Source: Lagopus muta
Taxonomy: Eukaryota; Chordata; Aves; Galliformes; Phasianidae
Assembly: GCF_023343835.1 (NCBI RefSeq)
Contig: NC_064437.1
Span: 11,063,001 to 11,127,000 of the forward strand
DNA: 64,000 nt
Direction: 5' to 3'
Positions 1-11,500 of this stretch are shown here, piece after piece. Position 1 is the stretch's first letter, and each line of letters starts with the position of its first letter. The notes under the pieces are model-generated. The model was not told where the DNA came from. It saw nothing but the letters and a program-made list of their open reading frames with translations, and did no database searches. The position numbers and the translations under genes are program-made.

Positions 1-1040
1 CTGTAGCTTTCAGTAATTAATTACTGCACAAATATTCTTCATGCTCAGAAAAAAAAACACAACACCAGCATTCACTGCAAACTGCACATGCCCTATGCCT
101 CAGATGTACATATTCAGCTGTTTAAGACATACATTTTTTAATCAACATTCTAAAGAACTCTGTGACAGCCTACGACTCCACAACAACAATGTATGCAAAA
201 CAACAAAAAGAATCTCATTTTTTATTAAACTTGAAAAAGTTTGGTAATAAAACAAATGTAATCAAGAGGACCAAAGGAAGACCACTCCTTAGTTTCACAT
301 CCTATTCCTTTCTACTCTGTTATCCAGTCCATATTTTTGATACCTGATGCCCGGATCTAAGCAACAAGAACTACTCACCAAGCAAGACACAACGTTACTG
401 AGTCACTTTCATTAGATGTTTCCCCTTGTATTGTTTCATAAAATCATTAAGGTTGGAAAAGACCTCTAAGATCGTTACGTCAGACTGTAATCTACCACCA
501 ATACTGTCCATTAAACTGTGGCCATCAGGGCCACATCCCCACCAATCTGGAACACCTCCAGGTTTGGTGACTCCACCACCTCCCTGGGCAGCTGTACCAG
601 TGCATCTCTGCTTTTACGGAGAAGAAATTTCTTGTAATGCACAACCAGTACTACATCTGAAATGTAAGAAAGAATGTGTTTTGTGAAATGTAAGTGTGAA
701 ATGTAAGAAAAAATGTGTGCCTACACTCACACACCTGCAACATCTCACACATGGTTATGGCCTACGATTTAACCAAGAGCCTGAACATATAGATAGATAA
801 ACATCATTCTCCTTTTTAACATGGTTCTTAGAACTCTGATTAACATGATTCTACAATTCCACCTACGACAGTTAAAAAAAGTCAGTTTTTCTTTGGCAAG
901 CGTATTTTATATTTAAGCTTGAAAGCAGGCGGACAAATGACAGAGTGCAAGGGTTACACTGAAAATGATAAGTCATAACCGATGAACTGAATACTGAGTG
1001 CTAAATCGCCGAAAGGACGTTAAAAAAAAGCTCGAACCGA
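1..1040. other. Non-coding flank, probably USP33 intron 1 (minus strand)
   Basis: AT-rich DNA without a supportable coding exon on either strand. The short open frames here have no family resemblance. If the minus-strand donor at 1296-1297 is the first USP33 donor, this stretch is the start of USP33 intron 1. It holds one CR1 LINE fragment (about 438-640). Directly after that is a small degenerate tandem repeat (about 655-720) in which the unit GTGAAATGTAAG occurs about three times. I looked for the conserved USP33 zinc-finger N-terminus and did not find it, so the first USP33 coding exon must lie outside the window. Confidence 0.45.
438..640 (-). mobile_element. CR1 LINE fragment, 3' end
   Basis: The plus strand reads like the complement of an avian CR1 3' end. 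AAGGTTGGAAAAGACCTCTA is followed by phrases typical of the family (GAACACCTCCAGG, TGACTCCACCACCTCCCTGG) and ends in an AGAAATTTCTTGTAATG block. The element therefore points to the minus strand. It is 5'-truncated, as most CR1 copies are, and carries no open reading frame. Identification is from memory of the CR1 consensus. Confidence 0.85.
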
Positions 1041-1297
1041 GAGCTGACCCGCTTGTGAGGTTACACAATACTTACGTTACGCCGCCTTCTAAAGCCCTCA
1101 GCCTGCCCATTCCCTTCTATCCCACACCAGCCGGCATTTAGAGCACCGAGCCCGCCAGGAAGGCCCGGCCCGGCCTGCCGGGCGCAGCGATAGCTGGAGC
1201 CGGGCCGCCTCGCACTCCGAGTCCGGACGTAGCCACCGCCCACCCGCCCGCCTCCCATCCCCTCAGGGCGCCGAAACCATCCCTTTCCTTCTCTTAC

Positions 1298-1500
1298 CGT
1301 GAGAGCGCACCGAGCCTACGGCCGAGCGGGACCGCGTCCACCCCGCCCCTGCTGAGGATGTGCCTCGGGCCCCAGGGACGCGGCGCTCCGCCACCGCGCG
1401 GGCCGCGACGAAGAGGTGACCGCAACGGCAGCTGGGCCGCGGGCACAGCGCCCCCTCCCGCAAGCGGACGGGCACACACCGGATGCGGCCGCTCCGGGCG
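1298..1500 (-). other. USP33: Probable non-coding first exon of USP33
   Basis: On the minus strand the sequence reads ...CTCTCACG then GTAAGAG, a good splice donor, with the exon ending at 1298. The upstream edge is only a guess, because a TATA-less CpG-island start site cannot be placed by eye. USP33 is a deubiquitinase of the USP family with an N-terminal ZnF-UBP domain. None of that protein is encoded here, so the exon would be 5' UTR. The assignment rests on the known head-to-head arrangement with MIGA1 and on the donor. A second donor lies further along the same strand at 1074-1075 and could extend the exon to 1076. Confidence 0.45.
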
Positions 1501-1664
1501 CGCCCCGCACAAAGATGGCGGCCGCAGGCTCTCGCCCCGCCCTGCCCGGCCGCTTGCAGGGGAAGGCTGCCCTGCGGAAAGATGGCCGCCGCGGGTCGTC
1601 CTCACGCGGTAGGAGCCACCTCCCTAACGACCTCGGCCGCTTCCGCACCGGCCCGGAAGCGGAT

Positions 1665-1734
1665 CCGCTCCGTCTCCTAGCAGCGGCGGGAGCCGGGAGG
1701 GAGCCGCCCGGGGCGGCTTGTGGCTGTGCTACAG
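1665..1734 (+). other. MIGA1: Probable non-coding first exon of MIGA1
   Basis: Located just after the ETS and YY1 motifs of the CpG island. It ends in CTACAG followed by GTAACC, a reasonable donor with GT at 1735-1736. The 5' edge is uncertain. Human MIGA1 has a longer annotated N-terminus encoded upstream of the MSEE start, but in this window an in-frame TGA at 2473-2475 precedes the ATG at 2497. If the second exon begins 5' of that TGA, the protein must start at 2497. Confidence 0.4.
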
Positions 1735-2496
1735 GTAACCGAGAGCGGCACCCGCAGCGCCGCCGCACAGCGGGACTCTACTGGTACCCGGGATTTGGGG
1801 TGGGTGCCGAGGAGCGCGGGAGCCGGGTGCCACCCACCACCCGCTTGGGCCGGCGGAGCGCCGCGAGGCTCGGCGTTCCCGCCCGGAGCTCCCGGGGTGC
1901 CTGTCCGGGCATAGAGCTGCTCTGTGGGGATGTCACCCTGCGCCGAGGTGCGGTTGTAGGTTTGCGCTGTGTTCAGTGTCGGGAGAGGGTGGTGTTCATC
2001 TCAGAGTGAGGTTACGTCAGGCTGTGGTATTTATTCCTTATCGCGTGTCTGTAGATACGCTGAATCTCTCAGTGAGAATCTTCCTGTCTGCCCCTGAACT
2101 CTTTGAGCTGGTGCGTATGTTCTGCTGACAGTAGCCATCGTACAGCTGTCTTGTGTACATTTTGGAGTATATAGGCAGTGAGCTTTTGGGTAATAAAGCA
2201 GACGGCTTTCTGTAGGTCCTTCCTTAGACACACAGCCCTTTGCAGAGGACAGTTACAATGGGCTGGAGCCAGGCCAGCAATGCACTGCTTTTTCATGAAG
2301 CACAAATCCCTCTGCACGAGCATCGCTCAGATGAGTCGGGTACCTGTTATCTGAGGGCAGCGGGCCTGTAGAAGAAAGTTGTCCTAGGCTTACGTTGCAT
2401 AATTCTTCATCCTTTGTTTGACAGTATTCAGAGGACATCTATGACTGATGTTTTCAATGTAATTCCACTTAATGAGGTTATGGGAGAGAGGGAGCC

Positions 2497-2595
2497 ATGT
2501 CAGAGGAGGCTGTTACCGAGGCACGCTTTTCTCTGAAGACAGTGGCTCTACGGGCATTTCACCTTCCTGTGTCTTGGTATCACTCTCTCACACAG
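2497..2595 (+). CDS. MIGA1: MIGA1 coding exon 1 (residues 1-33)
   Basis: Starts at ATG 2497 and reads MSEEAVTEARFSLKTVALRA..., then ends in SLTQ at CAG followed by GTAATG, phase 0. It corresponds to the internal MSEE methionine of human MIGA1. The exon's 5' acceptor is not obvious, since several weak AGs lie within 2430-2490, so the 5' UTR part is left open. Confidence 0.93.
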
Positions 2596-5500
2596 GTAAT
2601 GCACACGTTATCTGAGTATTATAATTTGTGATACATTTTTAAAGTTTAATTGTAATATTATACTCTTTCTTCTGATCTTAATATGAGCTAAATTTGTGAG
2701 GAGTGTCTTGGCCTTAGTATCTAGAATAAGTTTCTTTTATCTTTTCCTGCTGATTGTGTATCATCATATATCAGACCAAGCAGACAGCTTTTTCTGCAAT
2801 GTTTGTGTGTCTTCATTTTGTATAATCAAAATACCTGAACTATCCTTTCTGTAGAATTTCCAGGTGGTTAAAAACTAAATGTAGCAGTTGGTAAAATTTT
2901 GGGAAACAGTATGGAGTGCAGTCTCAAAGACTGGCAGTACCACTCTCCAAGTTGATCTAAATGATTACTCTTAATCAGAAATCAAAAAGTGTACTTCTCG
3001 CTCCTGAGTCACTTCTGCTTGATTAAATAAGTGACAAATTACTAAAATGAGGCGGTGAATCTTATAAAGAATAGAACTAGATTCTTTTTTTTGTTATTTT
3101 TTTGCTTGTTTATGTTTGTTTTATGCATGGAAAGATTGTCCAGTATAACATTTAAGGCTCTATTAATTGCAGAATTTTCTTTCATAAATGGACCTTGTTT
3201 GATTTCTTTCATTGACGTAGTGCTGTAAAAATAGCAACATGGTTAACAGTCCCTCACATTTGGGTAAAGAGTATGTTCATTCTGACCTTTATTTTCAGGT
3301 TGGTAGGCTGAGAGTGTTGTGAAGCTGATACTGCTTGTATGCAGGGAATATAAGATGTGTCCCTAGAGCTACCTCAGGACAAATGCAGGGGGGAGTTGCT
3401 GTCATTACATTGTAGAGATCCAGAGAAAAGAGGTGCTAGTTGCCTGTAACCATGTTTGATAAGTGATAGAGTGAAAAACATCAGAATTACTTGAAAACAC
3501 TGCAGTTATGTCCCTCAGAGAATAGGTACATTGAAGAATGAGCCACATTCTCTTGCTGTAATACACAGAAAGGGAGTAAAGAAGGCTTCTATTTGGCTTT
3601 GCAAAATGTGGCTCAGAAATGATTTTTTTCTGTTATTCATGTGACAAATCACTGAAAAGAATTTGTAATATACCTTGCAGTGTGGCTCTCAGTGCAGCTG
3701 TAGATGTCCCACCAATCCCTTTGGCTCTCACCTGGCCATCACAAAATTTAAGAAGTAATTTGTCAATAATAATAATTATTTCTCAGGGTGAGAACAGAAT
3801 CTCTTAGTTCCTTAGATGCCCAGGTTGAACACACCAAAAGGAGTCCAGAGTGAAGAAGCATGGATTTCCAATGAAGTCACATTCTTTAATTTTCAGATAA
3901 ATCTTTCACCTGGTTTAAAGAAGCTGTTCACAGTCACAGCAGTGAGTGCCATATCTGTCATTTTTCTGGCCCATCATTTCAAAAGAAAACGTGGAAGGAA
4001 AAACAAGCAAGTGTCCCAATGGGAGCCAGGTCATCTACTATTAGAATGTACCAAAGCAGCTGCATCAGAAAAAGGTACACAAAGGAACCCCAAAGTCTTT
4101 GTTCGTCTTGGGGGGAGGAAAGGGATGTGGAGGGGTCAGTGTATGTAACAGTATATGAAGCCATTTTCCTTTAATGTTGAGGAGATTTGAACTGTTGAAG
4201 TAGAACTTGTTAAAAACAGAGTTATGTTTTATAAGTTAACTAGTCATCTTCTTGATGTTAATGTTTTAACTTTAAATTTGAAACAAAGTATATTTCATCA
4301 GTAATATACTAACAGTTGGATTTGCAGTTCTTGGGGATGTATATCAAAATAAACAGAAGCAAATCTAAACTTTATGGAATGGGAAAAGCTATGCTTAAAA
4401 TTGCATTTTAAAATTGCTTTTTAAATTTAAAAATTGCTTATTGTCAGGGACATGACTATTCTAATTTGTAACTTCTAACATAGAAATGTAAGTGAAAGAA
4501 TAACTGTTTGGTTCTGAACTGGATTTTATTGAAATTACTGGAAACAGTTCTTGCTGGTTCTTGCTAACATAAGATCTGCTAGTTTTAAAGCTTCTTCAAA
4601 CTGAAAATGTTGTATCTAATAGGTTCAAGTTGTTCCAGTAGCCGACAAAACTTGACTCTTTCTCTGAGCTCTGCCAAGGAAAAAGGATCACAGTCATGTA
4701 TCTATGCAAATGGAGGGCTTTTCAGTAAATACTCTGGTTCAGTTCAGAGTCTGGTCTCAGTAAGTAGAAGTGTTTTACGGCATTTCAGTGTCACTGTGTA
4801 TTGGGGTCACACCTAGTGGTTTCCCTGAGCTGAAACAACTTTTCTGAGTAAGCTGTATACGCTGCCTCTGAAGGATAGAGGGGCTGACTGAGCAGATCAC
4901 CTCTTTGTGGAAGAAGCTACTGTACTTTCTACATTGTGAAAATAGTTTTTGTCAGAGATTTTATGCAACTGTAAAGTAAATGGGACAGCCCATTCATTCT
5001 GTCCCTCTGACCTTCCTGTCTTGTGTCTAACAACTTCATAAGAATCCAGTTCATGAGATGGAATGAGCCAAAACTATGCTATTCAGTGCAGCTGAAAGCA
5101 GGATTCCCCTTGTATCCTGCACTCAGTTATACATCCCTGGGTATATGTATATATATATGTAATGTAAATATACACACACAGCTTTGATGCATTTTAGACC
5201 TTTTAGTGAGTGAAGTGAGTTTACTGACTTGGCAGTAAAATCACTTGTAATAAATCAAGACTGAATGCTTTCTTGTTAGGTTAGTGAGTTGGACTGAATC
5301 TCCAAACATTAGAGTTGACACAAGAGTACCAGAAAAGCCTGAATGTAGAGAGATAGAGAGACCTTCTCAGCCACATCAGCTCCTCCTAAACTTGCAGTCT
5401 GGAACAACAGGTCCCGAAAACGCTCAAAAACTTCTAGAGTTATATAACTCACTAGCACAAATGCCATAGGAAGGAGAGCTTAGTGCAGTTCAAAGGTGAT

Positions 5501-8500
5501 AGAAAGAAGAACAGAGGTGAGAACCACTGAACCCCTAGTCAGAATACTGAAATAAATGAATGTTCCTTGTGTGCCTCTGCTGCATTGTAGATGCTATGGT
5601 GTGTGTTCTTCATGGTGCAGATGATCTTTGTTTCAGTGATCAGCATCTCTAATTAGAAACTTTTTACAGAGCAAGAAGCTTAATACAGCGTAGTTTCTTT
5701 AATGTTGCACTGGGAAGTGGATTTACAACACTCTAGACACTTATTTTTGAGACATTTTCTGATTTTTTAATATTCTACAGTCAGATTTACTTGAATGATA
5801 TTGTAAATCAATGATTACTTTCATATTTTAGAAAAAGAGCAGTGCAGACTTCCAGAACGTTGCTGTTAATTCTAGGGTGTGTTTTTCCAAAGAAACAGTT
5901 GTACGTGGCCTGATAATAACTGTGCTTTCCTAAAATCTTTTTAAAAGTAATCTGTAGATAAGACTTGGACTATAATGTACTCTAGTAGGAACGTAATCTT
6001 AAGGATACTCTGTATAACAACAGAGTTGTTATAAATGCTTCTAAATCTTGGTGTTTTTAAAATGTATTTATTTTCAGGTTCAGAGTGCCACCTCTTGTCA
6101 CAGCTGTGCTTGTGCCAATTCTAATTCCTGGGATAAAGCAGATGAAGAGGATATTAAGCTTGTTAATATTCCAGTGACTACACCTGAAAACTTATATTTG
6201 ATGGGTAGGTTATCATCAGAATATTCGGCATCTACCTTGTAATGAAAGTAAATAATTGTTTTTATGACAAAATGGCACCTGCATAATATTACTGTGGTAT
6301 TTTTTTTTCCAGTTTCCTGTGGGCACCTAAGAGCATTTCCATAAATTAATTAAAACCTACTTAATCTAGTGTTGGGAAAATCAAAACTCTGTATTTTCAA
6401 AACGTATATTTGCAGTAGTAAGCTATAGGTTTGTTCTTAAACGTAAATAGGAGAAAATACTACAGCCCTCATTGATTTAACCATATTGTGAGTTTCTTCA
6501 TCTTAAAAAATCAGATGGCTGTTTTAAAAGCTTGCATTTCTGCTGTAATCGTGCATGTTATCTATATAGTTTCCTATGACTCTAAAGTATGAATACATAC
6601 CAAAGCTGTGTGCCTGATGGAATGGAGGCATTCCTGATGTTCCTATAGGTATGGAGCTCTTTGAAGAAGCACTGCGTCGATGGGAGCAGGCATTAACTTT
6701 CCGTAACAGGCAAGTGGAAGATGAAGCAAGCTGTAGTTCCATCAAGCTGGGAGCAGGAGATGCAATTGCAGAAGAAAGTGTAGAAGTGAGTATATTTAAT
6801 CTACTTTTGCTGTCCAAACAATTCATTGGCTTTTGCTACCTGGATCTTATAAACTTCTAATGCATTCGCCAAAACTAAGAGCAATTTTAAAGAACGTTCA
6901 TTTGAAGGATATCCAACTTTTTTTCCCCCCTTTCTTTTATTAGTGTTGGGGAAAAAAAAAGTAGCTTTATGTATTTCTTGTCATTTGCTGCTGCATCAAT
7001 GTTTACTTCTGGACAGTAATACTGTTATCAAGTTACCAAGCATTTCTTTAACTAGTTCTCTCTCTTGGATCATCTTTCTTGTACAGCTGTGAGAGAAAAT
7101 CTGCTCAGCAAAAATACTAGTCTTGGAAAAGATGATTGTGAATGTTAACAAATAGTATGTTTGAACTTTATCTGTATCTCTTTGTTCTCGTGAACTAAAT
7201 GATTAAATATTTTAAATAAACATACACCCATACAGCTTTCACTCTGCTGCAGTATGCATAAAAAAAATTTAAAGATTTAGATTTTATTTTTATTGTACTG
7301 AATCAAGTATGTGTATCTTTAGAAATGCGTGTGTATTCTGGATATTGAAGTGTTCATCTGACAGAGTCCTTGTGCTGCTCATAGGAAGCTAGTGTGGCAC
7401 AGTGAGCTCTTTAAAAACTGAGAAAGATTTCTTTGTTAAATCCAAGAATATAGACTGTAAATAAATGGAAAATCTAATGTCTTCTTGCAGGATATTATTA
7501 GTGCTGAATTCATCCATAAGCTTGAATCCCTGCTTCAAAGAGCTTATCGTCTCCAGGAGGAGTTTGAGGCCACCCTTGGGACCTCTGATCCTGCTTCTCT
7601 GGCTAATGATATTGGTGAGTACTACTGTTTTGTTTTTATTGCTTGTATTAATGCCTCTTGTGAAGGGAACTCATGGAAATATCCACTGAGTAGAGCTAAT
7701 AAACAGAATAAATTCCAGATCTTTCACATCATTATTTAAAGCTTAAAGCAGTATTTGTATTTGAATGAACTGCTGAGAGGATTTTTCCCGCTCATAGATT
7801 GTAAGTGTATGCAAGTATTCTCAGAATTCTTCTCAATTCTCTAAAGTTTATCTTGACTCAGGTATTTAAAAACTTATGTAGTAAAAATATACATCCCTCT
7901 TCTCACAGCATAATTGTATGAGAGCATTTCAAACAAAAGATTCATACCTTGTAATGCTATAATAGAATGAGAAGTACAGTGATAATAGCAGTGATCTCCT
8001 ACAGGAGAGCCCTCACCTCCACTGCCAGCCCTTAAATGAGGTCTGGGAAGGAGCTGATCCTGGCTTCACCCCTTCTGGTTACTTAGGTGCATTGCTTACA
8101 CCTGAGCTCCCCTGAGTTGGACCTGTCTTCCCACCAGGTACTCAATCACCATTTCAGGCCATGGCTTAGCATTTCTGTTACATATGTCTTCTGAATATTT
8201 TAGTTGTGTAGCCTGGTGTAACTTTATAAGAAAGAAAAAAACAACAACAAGAAAAAAAATGAACTGGCCCATAACAAAATGAAACCAGAAGGTCAGAAGA
8301 AGATATCTATTTTCAAAGCTTTCGTCCTTAGAGATTGAAATTTGAGGTAAGAGTTACTAAACTTGGGATTTTGTAATGGCAAGTCTAATAAGAGTAATTG
8401 CTGCCAGACATGCTGATTTTATTTAAAGAATTGCTTTAAGGTGTTCCTAAAGCTTGATATCACTGCACCCATTCATAATTCAGTATCAAGCATCTGATTT

Positions 8501-11500
8501 CAAATAACTGTCAGACTTCAAAGGCAGAACATGTTCTGGGATTAGTTTTAGTTTGTAGTCTTGTTTGTTAGGCTTGAGCTTTGGTTTGGCTGGCACAAGG
8601 TGGCAGTGCTCTCATCTCTTTGCCTTCACATCATTCTGCACTTCTAAATACAGATCTGAGTAAGGTGAGAATTAGATCAAAGCTGGCTTTCTGCTCTGAC
8701 TGCGTACACTTGTAAACATACATAAGCAGAAAAGTGTTTGGATGTTTTATTTTGATGTCTGAAGCCATAAGCCATAAATAAAGTTGCAGCATGTGTACTT
8801 TTTAAAATAGAAACTTATTTGTAGCTTTTGTCCTCAGGCAAGATTAATAAAATAGAATTCAAGGAGCTCAGTATATTTAGTTGTTGATTTGTTGTTTCCC
8901 TGGAAGTATTTTAAATTGTGTTGTGATTTTTTTTTTTTTAAGATATGATAATTTTATTCTTAACATGAATACTCTGACCATTCAGTTATTTTCAAATGTT
9001 CTTAGTAGAAATCATTTGTGATCTCCTGAGTAGATGTCATCAGTTTTTTCATTGTGAAGAAATGAAGAATTGTGCTGGGCTGGATGTGTAAGGGCAAAAA
9101 AGTAAAGAATTCATTTAGTGAGCAGTGCTTCAGTGTTCTGGATTTGGGTTTTTCATCGTTACTGTATATTCATGACTTGAACAGCAAGTATAGTAGCAGA
9201 AAACGGATCACTTTTGCAGAAAGTTATTTTAGGATGTAAACAGAAAAACATCATTTCATCAAACGTTGTGGCGCTTAAAAGGTTTAATACAGAGGATGGT
9301 TTTGTCCCTTATTTGTTAGATATAGAAACATTTATTCACTCACAATTTGACAGATAATTTACTTCCTGTAAAATATGATTACTAGATATGATGTGTGAAT
9401 GTTTGAAGAAGGGTATTTCTAAGATGAGATGGTAACTTTTCTGGGAAAAGTTAGAAGACTGTGTTTGGGAGAATTGACAAAGCTTTCTTATATTTTTGTT
9501 TTTCCTTTAATTTTTACTTGGTAGCCGAGTGAAAGGAAATGAGCTCTCAACAGATCTGCCCTTACACCCTCTAAAATGTGTATGTTAACATATAATACTC
9601 ATTTCACTTCTCTTCAAAGCTTTGTATAACTCTCTTATGAAATGGTAGTCCTGGATAATTCACATCTAAAACTTATGAAAGAAGCTGGATAAAGAAAGCA
9701 CCCTAATCCATCACTTACTGATCATCTGTCTTGGAAAGAGGAAGATGTTGCAAATGATGGGGAAATTGCCAATAGGGTTACGAATGAGGAAGAAAAAAAG
9801 GGGGAGGGGGCCGGTGAAAGAAAAGGCACAACCCGAAATGTCATGCCAATGAAAGAATGGAGTTAATAATTCACTGCTCTGTTACCTCAGATGACAAAAG
9901 CTGTAATTAGTGCCAGTCAATATGATTTCTTGGGAATTAGCTTTTCTCAAACTGTGTGGGTTGTTTTTTGGTTTTTTTTTGAGAGATGTGCAATTTTGAG
10001 AAGCGATACCGCATGCAGTAGATGATAAGAATTAGCTTGTTGACTTGAACGTTCGTTGATGATCTGCCCCACTATGAAGGGGAAGATTTGTAGACAACTA
10101 TTTTAGGACAATTTATGGTCAAACACTGTAATTTTATCAACTATGTAGTTGATGATAAAATTGTTCACGTGACTTGTAGCTAATGAAAAGTAATCATTTA
10201 GGGCATTAAAAGCTTTGAGCAATGAAAAGGAAGGGTTAGTATTACTGATATGAATTATTCTTTTGTGTTTGAATACGGGCAAGTATGGATTGCATACAGA
10301 CATGGAAGATATTAAAAATATAAATATGAAAATTATGCTTCGCAATCCATGTAAGCTACCAGCACAGTGCTGTAGGGGGGAAAAAACCCAACAAACACTA
10401 CTAATCTTTAACTATGTGACAAGGACAGTATCAGTGAATTTGCAGAGATACAGTCTTGTTTCTATGTGGCTTTAGGATACTGTGTACCAGTTCTGTTCTT
10501 CATACTTCAGAAGATAAGGAAATACTAGACAGCTCCAAACAAGCCATATAAATGATGTGTGTTTTGAAGAGACAAGCTCATAACAGGTTTAAGTCGTGTG
10601 TGTTTAGCTGTTCACTGAAGAATATACTGAGAGGAGACTTGCTTCTTCTGAATAGCTACTTACACATGGAAAAGTTATGTGATAGTGGGCAATATTTAGG
10701 CCTGGTTGTCAACGCCGTAACTATATCCAGTTTCTGCTTGTTCAAATGAAACAAATTAAATTCTGAATTAAGCTTGCCTTAAAATGTGTTGAGGATATTC
10801 CAGAGTTTTAGACCAAGATGTTTTGCTCTTTTTTTATTGTTATTATTTAATGGTGTTTTGAGGGAAGATTTGTGTCCTTTTGAGAGAAAGGGATGGGTGT
10901 GGGGCTTAGATGGTCATTGTAGTCTTTCTGGCATTTGACTGTCCAGCATTACGGCTGCTACTTTTTTTTTCTTTCATCAGCCTCTGAGAAAAAAACTTTG
11001 TTCTCTTTAAAAGGTAACCAGAAAATGCTTTGCTGTATTGGTTTGCTTGGTTGTATTTTTCTCCCCTCTGGTTAGATATATGTCATGATTATTTTTTTTT
11101 CAGTTTTCTCCATTTTTAGCACTTGTGATTAACCACAGCTGGAGACAGGGCTCTGGCAATGGGGCAGATGCTATCAAGTGTTATCAAAAGACTTGCTACG
11201 AAACATCTGACTTTCCTTATTACAAAAGCTTCAGTTACAGTGAGCTCCAAATCCGGCCAGGAGGGAAATTTTTGAAGTTAAAATCACCCATTGTTTTTTA
11301 ATTTTTCAGTTTTCTCTGTACAATATTTGGCCAAACCTCTGGGACTACTGAAACCACTCTCCCCCCCTACTTGTTTACTCATGAGAGATGTTGCTCCTTT
11401 CAACATCCTTAAATGTTGTTCTTCCCAGGGTCTAATTTTCTCTAAGTAAGAAGTTAGTGCTGTTGTTGACTGATGTTCTTCTAAATTCTGAGCTCCTTAC

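Larger units (their letters stand above)
1040..2010. promoter_or_regulatory. CpG island, shared USP33/MIGA1 bidirectional promoter
   Basis: GC content and CpG density rise sharply here against AT-rich flanks. Two YY1-type motifs are visible: AAGATGGCGGC at 1512-1522 and AAGATGGCCGC at 1579-1589. An ETS/GABP-type CCGGAAGC lies at 1653-1660, and a reversed one (GCTTCCG) at about 1639. No TATA box is seen. This is the usual grammar of a TATA-less housekeeping promoter. Splice donors point outward on both strands (minus at 1296-1297, plus at 1735-1736), which fits head-to-head transcription. In mammals USP33 and MIGA1 are arranged this way. The open frames inside the island look like GC-rich shadow frames. 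Confidence 0.75.

Noticed and set aside
1316-1768. Long minus- and plus-strand open frames (up to about 200 codons) in the first CpG island
   Set aside because: GC-rich DNA has few stops. The translations are Arg/Pro/Ala/Gly-rich in every frame on both strands and have no family resemblance.
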